Of a stretch of DNA of 64,000 nt, positions 53,003 through 64,000 are shown in pieces. The DNA lies in assembly GCA_000231825.2 (NCBI GenBank), contig JH720293.1, positions 930,001 to 994,000 on the forward strand. Reading direction: 5' to 3'. The notes beneath the pieces are model-generated. The model did no database searches and was not told where the DNA came from. It was given only the letters and a program-made list of their open reading frames with translations. The DNA is from Tetrahymena elliotti 4EA. Lineage: Eukaryota; Ciliophora; Oligohymenophorea; Hymenostomatida; Tetrahymenidae. Position 1 is the first letter of the stretch. Every line of letters starts with the position of its first letter. A program made the position numbers and the translations under genes.

Positions 53003-54475
53003 TATAAAAGATAGATGTATACTTGTATTAATTATTTTTAATCTTATACTATTTATAATTTTTTATAAAATTTGAAAAGATTCCAATCGAAATTTTAATA
53101 GTGTTCTTTCCTTTTCTATTTAATATTTTTTATTTGCAGTAAAAAATGTATCCTTTCTAACATTTCTACTTAATTCATTTTAATAAACTTTTTAACACTA
53201 TATTTCTAAAAATCCACCAAAAATAGATTTATTTTATAAATTGTTTAAGAATTTTTTAATAATTGTTATCATATTTTAATAAATACTAGCAATATATATG
53301 GCTATTATTTTTACAAGATTTTTTAAATGATAAATATGGATTTAAAAACAATAGAATTCAATATTAAAATTAAAATTGAATTTAAAAATTTACAATAAAT
53401 ATTTTACTTTCTTTCCATTTATTTATTTTTAATATGTTTTGCCAAGATTTATTTTTAAAAGTTTAATCTTCAATTTGCTTTTTAAGTTTAATCTTCAATT
53501 TGATTTTTATCTTCTCATATACTTTGAATAAATTATTTTATTCTTATTTTACTTGTAAACAATTTTAAAAAAATTTATTAAATGTAATCACTTTTATTAT
53601 CTTTATTACTATTAAATTTTACTTAATTTTTATACAAAAAATATTGTTTATTATGAAATTAAAAATAATAAAATATTTTGTAATTCATAACTTAAAAATA
53701 TATTAAAAAAAAATAAGTATTTATTCTCATTAATAGCTTTTTGGAGAGATAAAAATATTATATAAAAATTAATAGATGTAAAAATGGAATAATTTATTTA
53801 TAAAAATTATGTTAGTTTCGAATTAAATTACTTGCTAAAAAAACGTTTGTTTGTTTGATGATAATTTTATTTATTTTTTAAATTTAAAATGAATGTAAAC
53901 TTCTACAAATTTAATATAAAGAATCTATAAAAACTAATTTTATTTAATATAAATTAAATGGATATATTTACAGTGATTTTTTATTCAATTTTATTTTAAT
54001 AAATGTAAGCTTGAAGACTTATTTATAATTGCAAAATTATTTTTAAGGTTACTTAGAATTTTAATTAAAAAATTTAAATTATATTGAAAAGGCTTAGGAT
54101 GCATCCTTAAATTTTATGTGGAGAAAAATTAATGGTAAAGGTATGAATTTTTAGTAGAATTTCTAAGTTATTTTTGGTTTTTTACATCTTGACTCAAATA
54201 TTTTAAGAATTGAAGATTATAAATGTTAAGAAAACAAACACCAATCTTTTACACCAAATTTTCAAAGATAATTTGATAATTTAGAATAATTAAACTAGTA
54301 TGAAGTTAAGTCATTCTTTTATAGTTTAGCTTAATGCCCAAAAGCATCATTAATTATGTAAATTTGAATATCTTATGATGTAATCAAAAAGCAAGTAAAC
54401 AATAATCTGGGCCAATACAAAATTTTTAAATATTATAAATCAGCAAAAAAAACAAAATCTAGAATTGTTGTCTCA
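53003..54475. other. AT-rich intergenic spacer
   Basis: About 1.5 kb with no gene. It contains a short imperfect tandem duplication of AAGTTTAATCTTCAATTTG near 53459-53505. The promoter of the first MFS gene must lie at its right end. Confidence 0.5.
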
Positions 54476-56222
54476 ATGGGTAGTAAAAAATCTATTTTTG
54501 TTAATAAAACAAAATACATATTATTAGTTATACATTCTGGATTGAATATTCTTTAATATTCAATTTGTATGAGCTTACTAAATACCATAGTTGGAGATCT
54601 TCCTACTATTTTGAGTTGGACAGATTAAAATAAAAATTTTTTAACAGGGCTAGTGAACTCAGCAAACACTGCTGGAGCAGCAATAGGTATATTTAAATAA
54701 AAATTTATAAATTTTAAAAGTTATTATGATCAAATAAAAGGAAGTATTAGCGCAGGATACTTTAGTGCTAGACATGGTAGAAGAAATATGTTTATAATAG
54801 GAGATCTTCTTTGCATATCAGGAGCATCAATTGGTTTGATTTAAAATACTACTCCTTTTGTTATAGGTAGATTTATTTGTGGGATAGGAATGGGTATTCT
54901 TGTTGATTTAGTAACATTATTTGTAATGGAATGGACTCACTATAAATACAGAGGCTATGCTGGTGCTCCAATGGTATGTTTTACCCCCCTAGGTATGATC
55001 ATATCTGGTTTAATTGGGCTAGGAATATCAAATGGTGGATCTAATTATTGGAGTAATTTGTTTTAGGATTATTTTTTATATGAGAATAAAAAAATAAATT
55101 AACAAATAGTAAAATGGTAATATCCATAAGTTTTTTCAATTTAATATTTAATGGTTTATTCAAAATAAATGATTTAATTTGAAAGAGAAATTTGATAAAA
55201 GTAGAACTATCATTTAGATTCTACATATTAATTTATCTTTTTTAATTCTAAATTCTTTTATTATTTTATTAGGGATAATAATATCTTTTCCAGGCATTTT
55301 AAGCTTTTTTCATATATTTGGATATTTTATTTTGGTGAAAACAGATTCTCCATTCTAAATTTTCTAAAAACACAGAGATGAGAAAGAGGCTCTAAATTCT
55401 TTAAATACAATTTACAATAGTGAAATTAGTGAGGAAATACTATCTAAAATAACAGAATCTATAAAAGCTAGAGAATAGAAAGATATAAATAAAAGAATAT
55501 TAAGTATATCAGAAATGTTTAGTATTAAGAGTTATAGAATAAGGATGATAGTCTGTGGTTTATGTGCTTTAACTGTTAATTTTTCTGGTTATTTTATAAT
55601 ATCCATTTACACTAACAAGATAATTTAAAACGATAATGATGGAGATAGTGCTAAAGCAACTCTATTTTCTATATATACAAGTATAGCAGATCTACTTTCT
55701 GTGGCGGTTGCAGCAGCTTATGTTGAGAAAATAGGAAGAAAATCAATTTTCCTATTCGGAATGACATTTACAACTTTGATGCTTATTTTGATTGGATTTT
55801 TAGCACAATACGAATAAAATAGCTTAATTCCTTACATGCTAATAGTATTTAAAATAGGGTTTGGTACTACTATTTCTCCTTTATATCCTATTATTATTTC
55901 AGAAACGATAGTGGAAATAGGCTTCATTATTAATAGTTTAATATTTTGGGTTACCAACACCACAATAATTTAAGTTTATCCTATTCTTGTTGATAGTTAA
56001 TTAGGCTTTTCAGGAATATTTTGGTTATTTTCAGGAGTTATGGTTATATGCTTCATAGGACTATCAATATTTATGAAAGAAACAAAAGGACTTACTTTAA
56101 AATAAATTCATGTGCTGTATAGAAATCAAGATTAACATAGTGAAATAAATGATCCAAATGACGATAGTACAAAAAATTTACAATAGTCACTAAATACTCC
56201 AGATTTAGATGATGATATTTGA
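54476..56222 (+). CDS. MFS sugar-porter-type transporter, tandem copy A
   Basis: Exons 54476-54686, 54741-55052 and 55273-56222 sum to 491 codons. About twelve hydrophobic segments are visible. Sugar-porter signatures include GYFSARHGRRN (the G-x-x-x-D/R-x-G-R-R/K loop 2-3), GRFICGIGMG, TDSPFQIFQKHRDEKEAL (PESPR-like), YVEKIGRKSIFLFG (loop 8-9) and METK-type KETKGLTL after helix 12. It should move a small solute, probably a hexose, across the plasma or a vacuolar membrane; the substrate cannot be predicted. Both introns split codons in phase 1 at the same places as in copies B and C, and exon 2 is 312 nt in all three. Confidence 0.88.
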
Positions 56223-57330
56223 TAGAATCAAAAAATAAACAGCAAAAAAATATCTTTTAATTTAATTTTAATCTATCAAAGAAGAAAATTTAACTTCATT
56301 AATATTTATTGTTGACCAAATTTATATAAAAATATTTTAGGCTATTATATCACTAAACTTAATTAAATTTTAAATGATATTTATAATAAATTAATAGTAA
56401 GAAGCAAAAAAATTGTCAAATCATTTTTTTATATGGTTTAAAACTGAAAAATATTTAAAATTTAGGATTCTAATTTATTTTAGCTTAATTATTTTACTTA
56501 AATAGCTTTGCTTCTCAAACAAAAAAAGTTTAATGGTAAGCAGACTAATAAATTACTAAAATAAAATGGCTAGTTAGGTTTAAGGTAAGGTATATTAAGA
56601 GTTTTCTATTACCTTAAGAGTAAGAGGTACAGCTTTTGGAACTATAAAAAAGTCTAAGTGATGTGACCAGCATTTAAGCATCTCTTAGCTAGTACCACTA
56701 AAAATGACCCCAAAAAATGAAATGATAAATCAACTCAACAGTAGAATTACTAGTAAAAAATCGCATACTAAAAGAGCAATAAAGAATAAAAGCTTAATAA
56801 ATGGAGAATTTCTCTACTATAGAAAGATCCTTAAGACTATTTGAATACATCAGAAGAAGATTCTTAAAACTCAATCCCTTAGGCTTATTTAAAAACATAA
56901 ATATATTTTGCTGATTTTTTATATATTTTTGCATTACATATTAGTATTTTAATAATTAAAATGAATGAGCATTTATATTCAAAATCTACAATTTAAAACT
57001 AAAAGAGGGAAATAGATAAATTACTAAATTTTTAGAGACAATTTTTCATTAAAATTTCTTTTGAAAATTAAATCTTTTTGATTATTCTAACTTGTTTATC
57101 TGCTTTTTTTAATATTTATTTTTTTATTTAATATTATTTGTATAATATAGGGTGTCCAAAACAAAATGAGTTTGTATATATGTGTAATAAGTTTGAAAGT
57201 GGTACGAATAATTTAAATTAAATTTATCTACAAAAATTTTAGATAAATATATTTAAAAAAACATAAATTAAGGTTTAAGGAATTATTTAAAAATATTTGA
57301 ACTAATTTTTATAGCTTAATTATGTCTCAA
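56223..57330. other. intergenic region between MFS copy A and the zinc-finger/TPR gene
   Basis: Mostly AT-rich. The segment 56566-56844 is less AT-rich and has a possible small gene, listed separately. The remainder shows nothing. Confidence 0.45.
56566..56844 (+). CDS. possible small gene or gene fragment
   Basis: ATG 56566 opens MASQVQGKVYQEFSITLR, followed by a strong donor GTAAGAGG. A CCAG acceptor near 56681 leads to an exon with LVPLKMTPKNEMINQLNSR and a basic tail up to TGA 56842-56844. Without splicing the frame gives VRGTAFGTIKKSK and stops. The base composition differs from the flanking spacer, so a small basic protein or a pseudogene fragment is plausible. Unrecognised. Confidence 0.3.
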
Positions 57331-58785
57331 TCAAAAAATATTCTATATAGATTATTCTTGCAATTTTTTCTAAATTTCTAAAATTAAATCATTGGCTTAA
57401 TCATGTTCTTTTTCTTACTTTTCTAAGAAGATCTTAGCATCTTAAAGAGCTTGTTCATAGTTCCCAAAATAATATTGACATTTTGCCTTTCCTAAGTAGG
57501 CATAGTAATAATTAGTATCCAATTCAATAGATTTTTAGTAAAGTTAAAATGCCTCATCAATTTATTTTTTGTCAAACAAAGCAGAAGCTTTGCTATCATA
57601 AACATTTGAATAATTTTAATTGATTTTAATACACTCATCAAACATTGATAAGGCTTCATCTAATTTACCTTAATCATGTAAACAACACCCTAGATTGTTA
57701 TATGCTTAGTAATAATTTGGATCCAAACTTAATGCCTTTTTATAGATTTCTATAGCTTCTTCAATTAAATCTAACCTTTTTAGGTTAACACCTATATTAT
57801 AATATGTAGGAGCATCTTCTTCAATTTTTATAGATTCTCTGAAATACAATATAGCTTCTTTTATTTTTCCTAATTTAGTAAGAGATAAAGCTTTATTAAA
57901 CCATAGACTTGTATTAGAATAGTCATAACTTAGACCTTATGCACAATACTGTTTTGAGTTTTCATATTATTCTTTTTTATAATAATATCTAGCATATTTC
58001 AAATATAAATTTGCAAGATTTGGATCCTAGTTTATTTGTTATTAGTGAATGTTTTTCAAATGATATGTATGATCTTCTACTTTTAACCATTCTCCACATT
58101 CTTCACATTTCGCTTTGTACTTATTAAAATATTTTTATTTGAAATCTTATTGCATGAGAATGAAATTTTGAGGGGAACATCTATTAAAGCAATTTCTATT
58201 ATTGTTATACTCTAATTTTCTGACACATTACGTACACCAAACATTTTCGCAACTAAAACATTATGATGATTCTTCATTTAAATATTTAAGACATATTGAA
58301 CATTTCATAGCAAATAAAACTTCTTCATTTTAGCTTTCTTCAATATTTATTAAATTATTAACATGTTAAAGATATTAGCTCTTTTCCATATCATTCATTT
58401 TTTTTGCAGGAGGAATATTTAATTTGGTATTACTATCTATTTTCTAAAATTGGTATTAATGAACTTTTGATAAGTGGTTTTAGAACTATAGAGGATTTAT
58501 TTTAATTGCACATTAATAGCACTAAATTAAGGCTGACTCTTAAATGTTTTATTGGAAAATTCTACCTATTTTAACAAGATTATTAACCTTGCAATCAGAT
58601 GGACATGATCTATTTACAAAAATGTAATCGACAATGCAATTATAGCAATAAATATTTTAACAAGCTTCGCATTAAATAGGATCACAAAGAGGTAAGTTGC
58701 AAATTTTACAATTAAAATCTAAACCTTCTTAATTCTTGACTACAATGATTTCCAAAGTATTTTATGGCTATTATTCTTGTTCCAT
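57331..58785 (-). CDS. RING/TRAF-type zinc-finger protein with C-terminal TPR repeats
   Basis: Single uninterrupted frame of 485 codons (484 residues), ATG 58785 to TGA 57331-57333. Residues 28-70 form a RING-like cluster (CKICNLPLCDPIQCEACQNI, YCYNCI, CPSDCK), followed by a TRAF-type C2H.. unit (CYQCAI.. HLSKVH). A second Cys cluster lies near residues 160-210 (CSICLKYL, CFSCENVWCTQC), then CEECGEWL..H. The C-terminal 240 residues are about six TPR units, such as LWFNKALSLTKLGKIKEAIL, YNNLGCCLHDQGKLDEALSM and YLGKAKCQYYFGNYEQALQD. RING plus TPR suggests an E3 ligase or scaffold with TPR-bound partners; activity is inferred only. Single exon, unlike most neighbours. Confidence 0.8.
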
Positions 58786-59274
58786 TTATTTACTTATCTT
58801 AACTTTTTTTGTTTTTTTTGTTGGAATTATTTAATTGTAATTGAATTATTTTGAGTTTTTATTATTTATTTTTTAATACTTACTACTAATAAATTCTAAT
58901 TAAATCAAACAAGTATTTGATAATGATCAGAGAAAAATACTTCATTCTACTTTAATCAAAAATCATTAATAAAAAATATCTATGTCTTAGGCTTATTCAA
59001 ATAAGTCCATTCATTTGGTTTTCAGTTAATTTTAATGTTAGTGAAATATTTTCCAAAATTTTAAAGAAGGATTTTTAATGAACATTATTCAATTGACTAA
59101 AATAATATAATTTGGGTAATTTGAGTAAACCTCTAAAAAATATTTATAAAAATATCAAAATTTAAATATTCTTCAACACTATTATTAAAATAACTTAATA
59201 ATTACTCTTTATATTGACTTTATGTATTGTTAGAATGAATATAATTTGATAAATAATTTAAATCAAACAAGAAT
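58786..59274. other. divergent intergenic spacer
   Basis: Between the minus-strand zinc-finger/TPR gene and plus-strand MFS copy B; should hold both promoters. No motif recognised. Confidence 0.5.
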
Positions 59275-61024
59275 ATGAACTAATCATCGTTTTTTGAAAA
59301 CAACAACTCTATTTTTTAAAATAGAGCTAAGTACATTCTTTTAGTTGTACATTCAGGTTTAAATATCCTTTAATACTCAATATGTTTGAGTTTATTAAAT
59401 ACTTTAGTTGGTGATCTACCTGAGATACTTAATTGGAGCTCGCAAAATAAAATTTTTTTGACAGGATTAGTCAATTCCTCAAATACAGCTGGAGCAGCTA
59501 TGGGTATATTTTAAATTAAATTGAATTTGAGGAAAAAATCAATATTGTAATAGGAAGCATAAGTTCTGGGTACTTTAGTGCTAAATACGGAAGAAGAAAT
59601 ATGTTTATTTTAGGAGATTTGCTTTGCATGTTGGGTTCAGGTATTGGTTTAATATAAAATACCTATACATTTATATTAGGAAGATTTATTTGTGGAGTAG
59701 GCATGGGAGTTTTAGTTAATTTAGTAACCTTATTTGTGATGGAGTGGACTCATTATAAATACAGAGGATATGCTGGTGCCCCTATGGTCTGCTTCACTCC
59801 ATTAGGAATGATAATATCTAGTTTAGTGGGACTTGGGATTAAAGATGGTGGGTAGAACTATTGGAGTAAAATATTTGATTTAAATTAATTAAGATTATTA
59901 AAAAAGTATTAAATTTTTTTGTAATGATTATTAAATTTACTTTTTTGGTGAATTTCAAAAAACAACTTAGAATGAAAAGTAGAAAAATTTCATTTTTAAA
60001 GAGCTTAATTATTAAACACAAAACATTATTTTTATTTTAAATTATTTTATGAAAATCTAAAAAAGGAATTATTGTTTCTATTCCTGGTATGTTAAGCTTT
60101 ATTCATATGCTTGGTTATGTCTTTTTGATAAAAACCGATTCTCCTTTCTAGATATTTTAAAAGCATAGAGATTCTAGTAGAGCACTATTATCATTAAATT
60201 CAATTTACAATAATGAAACAAGCATAGATATCTTAAATAAAATAGTGGAGTCTATTGAATAGAGAGAATCAACAAGTGATAGCAAAAAATTACTTACAAT
60301 TTCAGAGATGTTTAGCATAAAAAGCTATAGAATTAGAATGTTTGTTTGTGCTCTTTGTGCAATTAGTGTAAATTTTTCTGGATATTTCATAATATCTATA
60401 TACACAAATAAGATAATAACAAATAATAATAACAATGATAATAATTAAGCTACTTTGTTCTCAATTTACACAAATATTGCTGAGTTAATATCAGTTGCAA
60501 GTGCAACAATTTATGTAGAAAAAATAGGAAGAAAATTAATTTTTTTATCTGGTATATTGTTTACAACAGGTATGCTTATAAATATAGGCTTTTTAGCCTA
60601 GTATAAATATGATAAGTATATTCCTTATATACTTATTTTTTTCAAAATTGGATTTGGAACTACAATTTCACCTTTATATCCATTAATAATATCTGAAACT
60701 ATTGTTGATATAGGTTTTATTATTAACAGTTTAATATTTTGGACCATAAATACCTCTATAGTTTAAATTTACCCTATCTTAATTGATACCTAACTTGGCT
60801 TTTAGGGTATTTTTTGGCTCTTTTCTGGAGTACTGGTTATTTGCTTTTTAAGTTTATTGGTTTTAATGAAAGAAACAAAAGGTTTAACATTGAAAGAAAT
60901 TCATTTTCTATACAGAAAAAGTCATAACTCTAGTATTCAGTAAGACTACAGAGATGGCATAATAAATGATAAGCAAATTCTTTTGGACAAAGATAATAAT
61001 AATGAAAACGTATTAAATTAATGA
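59275..61024 (+). CDS. MFS sugar-porter-type transporter, tandem copy B
   Basis: Exons 59275-59503, 59554-59865 and 60066-61024 sum to 500 codons. Closely related to copy A along its whole length: shared ILLVxHSGLNILQYSIC, LTGLVNS(A/S)NTAGAA, GRRNMFI, GRFICGxGMG, SPFQIFQKHRD, MFSIKSYRIRM, VNFSGYFIISIYTNKII, VEKIGRK, KIGFGTTISPLYP and KETKGLTL. About twelve transmembrane helices. An Asn run replaces an acidic loop of copy A in the loop after helix 7. Intron positions and phases match copy A, but intron sequences differ, so the duplication is not very recent. Confidence 0.88.
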
Positions 61025-62427
61025 GATCAATAAAAAATTTAGCCAAAAATAATGATAGGTGAGGTGAATATTAATTTTAAAAGTAAATTTAAGATTAAAA
61101 TTTAATTAATTTTTGTTCATTGAAATTAGTTATTTATAATAATGACATAGTTCATTTAGTAATTGTATCTATGGTATTTATTAAAATTCAAAGACTTTTT
61201 TTAATCAGTTCTTCTAATTAATATAAAAACTTTTCTAGCAATAACTTGTACTATTTTTTAATTAATAATGATTATTTGTGTAATTGTGTAAAAGATAAAA
61301 TTCAAATAGACCAAAATAATAATTTAATAGTAGAACTAAATATTTTTGAGTGATATTTTTAATCAAAATAGATGAAAGACTTTACATAAATTTAATTATA
61401 ACAGATAAACCTTACTCTCAAACAAATCAAATTAATCTATTTAACTAAAAGTAGATTTTGACTATTTCATCAATTTGCTACATAAAAAAGAGTTTATTTT
61501 TACTCATATAAAAAACTTACATTTGACAAATATAGAATTAAAGATGATTGTTTTAAAAAAAAAATAATTTTTGCAATAAAATTGTTGTTTTGTCAATTTT
61601 TATAATTACCAATAATGTTTCCCACTTTATATTTTTTTTTCCAAAAAAAAAAACACTTAATTTGCTTTTCTGAGTTACATATCTTTTGACGTTGGCAGAA
61701 TTAATAACTTCATTTCAGCTAACATTACATCTAATGTCATAAGAAGTGTAATTATAATTATATAAAATTTAATTTTAAAGAAAAGAAGGGTTTAATGTAA
61801 TATTGTTTCAGAAAGAAGTTTTTATTTAATTTGTCATTTTCAAGCACAGTTGTATTCTATTTAAAAATTAATAGAATTTTTAGTAAAAATTCAAAAAAAT
61901 GTAATAAATTGTCTAATTAAAAAGAGTTTTTATTTCTTTTTATGTTTCTAGGTATTTAATAAACAAAATATTGTTGTAATCACTTTAATATTTATTTTAT
62001 AATAACTTTACTTTATGTTTGAATCAAATAATCAATTCTTGATAAGGTATGGTAATAATTGTATATAGACTATTGTTTTCTGATAAATAAAGATACAAAT
62101 CAGGAATTAATTCATAATGTTAAGCATTATTTGCAACCCTATTAATTAATATTTATTATAACCTAAACTGAATATTTTTAATTAAAAACAATTTTTCAAG
62201 TTGTAATAAACTATGACATCATCGTAATCAAGAAATTAATGAATGCTGTGATGCACTTGAGGTGTAAAGGAAATAAATGAAATCTTTATTTAAAAATTAA
62301 ATGATTTCAACTTCAATTTAGCTTGTTTAAGTAGTACATCAACCTTGTCCTGCAAAATAATATAAACCATTTTAAATAATAATAAATAATTCACTTCCAA
62401 ACTACTTGATCAAATAATTTCTAAAAA
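61025..62427. other. AT-rich intergenic spacer
   Basis: 1.4 kb between MFS copies B and C. No gene or fragment recognised. Confidence 0.5.
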
Positions 62428-64000
62428 ATGACTCAAGAGTACAGTCCCTAAAACGTTGACACTGAAAAAAATTAACATGGAAGCTTTCACAATAAGCCAG
62501 ATGAAACTCAACTCAAACAAAGCTCTTCAGGTATTAAAAATTATAAACCTCATCATCATCATATTAAACTAAATTTTCATTTCTAATTGAAAATTATTTT
62601 CATTTTTTGAATTTTCAACTTAACCTAAATATTTTAATACCTTCATAAATGAAAAGAATCTCATATTTTTTTAATAAGAATTTATTAAATTAATTTTAAA
62701 TTTTAATTTAATGCTATTTAAAATAATAATAGAATAAAAATCTAAAAAACCGATCTTCAAAAATAAAGTTAAGTTTATTATTATGATCCTTCATAATAGT
62801 ATCAATGTTCTTCAATATGCTATCTGTCTCAGTCTGCTTAATACTATATTGGTCCAACTTCCTACAGTTTTGAATTGGAAAGATTCTGAAGTTAGTGCTT
62901 TTACTGGGTTGGTTAACTCAGCTAATACTGCAGGAGCAGCTATAGGTACACATTTTAATCATCAATTATTTAAATTTAATATATTTTAATAAATAGGATG
63001 TATTTCTTCTGGTTACTTGAGTGCTTTATATGGTAGAAGAACTTTATTTATTGTAGGTGATATATTTTGTGTTATTGGATCAGCTATCATGCTTATTTAA
63101 AATACTGGTTCTTTTGTATTTGGAAGATTTATTTGTGGTATTGGCATGGGTATTCTTGTTGATTTAGCTATACTCTTTGTAATAGAGTATACATACTATA
63201 AATATAGAGGGTATACAGGAGCACCTATGGTATGCTTTACTCCTATTGGTCTAATAATATAATCTTGCATAGGCTTAGGAGTAGAAAATGGAGGAGATCA
63301 ATATTGGAGTAAAATTTTAATTGTGTTATATTAAATTATTTACAGAGTAATTACAATTGCTCAAATTATAATACATCTTCTTAATTACATTCTTTTTTCT
63401 TTAAAATTTAATTAATTTAAAGAATAATTGATGTGTAACTAAGTAATACCAGATAATTTTAATTTCCTTTTTGACTGGTTGGGAAAATTATTTTAATCAA
63501 AATATTATTTTAAAAAATAATTTATTCAAATATTTTTTTTGTTAAATAGGAATAGTTATTGCTATCCCAGGTATAATTAGTGTATTCCATCTTTTAACCT
63601 ATAAATTCATGTGCCCTAATGACTCACCTTATTACATTTACTAAAAATACAGAGATGAAGATAAAGTAATGAAGGTTCTTGGAGAGTATTATCATGAAGA
63701 TGCTGCTAGAGATATTCTAAATAAGATCAAAGAAGCTATTATTGCTTAGACAAAAGAAAAAGCCAAAAATCATTTAACCCTGCTTGATTTAATTAAACAC
63801 TCAGGATATAGAATGAGATTATTTGTTGCAAGTCTCTGTGTTTTTAGTGTCAACTTTTCTGGCTATTTTATTATCACCGTTTATACAAATATCATTATTA
63901 TCAAAGAAACTAATGATGGACAATATGCTACTTACTTCTCTTTATATACCAGTTTAGCAGATCTCTTCTCTGTTGCTTTGTCTGTTTTTTTAATTGAAAA
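62428..64000 (+). CDS. MFS sugar-porter-type transporter, tandem copy C (truncated by window edge)
   Basis: Exons 62428-62530, 62769-62945, 62997-63308 and 63550 to the right edge. It differs from A and B in having an extra 5' exon encoding a hydrophilic, His/Gln/Asp-containing N-terminus (MTQEYSPQNVD..), about 34 residues. The body is homologous: INVLQYAICLSLLNTI, FTGLVNSANTAGAAIG, GRFICGIGMGILVDL, then SPYYIYQKYRDED and FSGYFIITVYTNIIIIKE. Exon 3 is again exactly 312 nt. It is the most diverged of the three (YTYYKYRGYTG versus WTHYKYRGYAG). The 3' half, including the PETKG motif, lies outside the window. Confidence 0.85.

Overview
The window looks like macronuclear DNA of a ciliate, most likely Tetrahymena or a close relative. 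It is extremely AT-rich, and its long reading frames are full of in-frame TAA and TAG that must be read as Gln; only TGA ends genes. Introns are short (about 40-240 bp), AT-rich and GT..AG. Read with the standard code almost every gene falls apart. The gene models below come from reading both strands with TAA/TAG = Gln and joining exons where splice sites and phase agree. In most multi-exon models the exon lengths add up to a whole number of codons. The exceptions are an apparent 2-nt indel in the formaldehyde-detoxification gene and the unresolved centre of the PX gene.

Layout. 0.5-0.7 kb: near-perfect 140-bp palindrome flanked by an 8-bp repeat. 1.4-3.7 kb (+): low-complexity protein. 4.4-5.3 kb (+): voltage-sensor-like membrane protein. 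6.1-7.5 kb (-): B-box zinc-finger protein. 8.0-9.5 kb (+): small acidic/basic protein and a GIY-YIG/T5orf172-like protein. 10.6-13.0 kb (+): glutathione-dependent formaldehyde dehydrogenase fused to S-formylglutathione hydrolase. 14.5-16.1 kb (+): orphan polytopic membrane protein. 17.4-19.8 kb (+): Gln-rich protein with three internal repeats and a C-terminal CAP domain. 20.4-23.4 kb (-): MAP3K-like kinase. 23.9-27.4 kb (-): SNF5-family protein with a long AT-hook tail. 29.3-32.0 kb (-): probable pseudokinase. 32-35 kb: AT-rich gene desert. 35.3-40.2 kb (-): beta-rich protein, doubtful ORF with an internal TGA, coiled-coil protein, and a Gln/Asn/Ser-rich protein. 40.8-47.7 kb (+): p24/EMP24 cargo receptor and a tubulin-tyrosine-ligase-like protein with a large C-terminal extension. 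48.4-51.1 kb (-): membrane-anchored protein with two PX-like domains. 52.0-53.0 kb: a doubtful mini-gene and a small possibly mitochondrial protein. 54.5-64 kb: three tandem sugar-porter-type MFS genes, the last cut by the window edge, with a zinc-finger/TPR gene on the opposite strand between the first two.

Genes lie on both strands as independent units separated by very AT-rich spacers. No operons, CRISPR arrays, tRNA or rRNA genes were recognised. Functional themes are chromatin remodelling (SNF5), signalling (kinase, pseudokinase, B-box, voltage sensor), membrane traffic (p24, PX), microtubule-related (TTL-like), one-carbon detoxification and nutrient transport. Several proteins have unusual domain combinations: ADH-FGH fusion, SNF5 with AT-hooks, a cytoplasmic-looking CAP protein, a TTL-like protein with long tail, and TM plus tandem PX.
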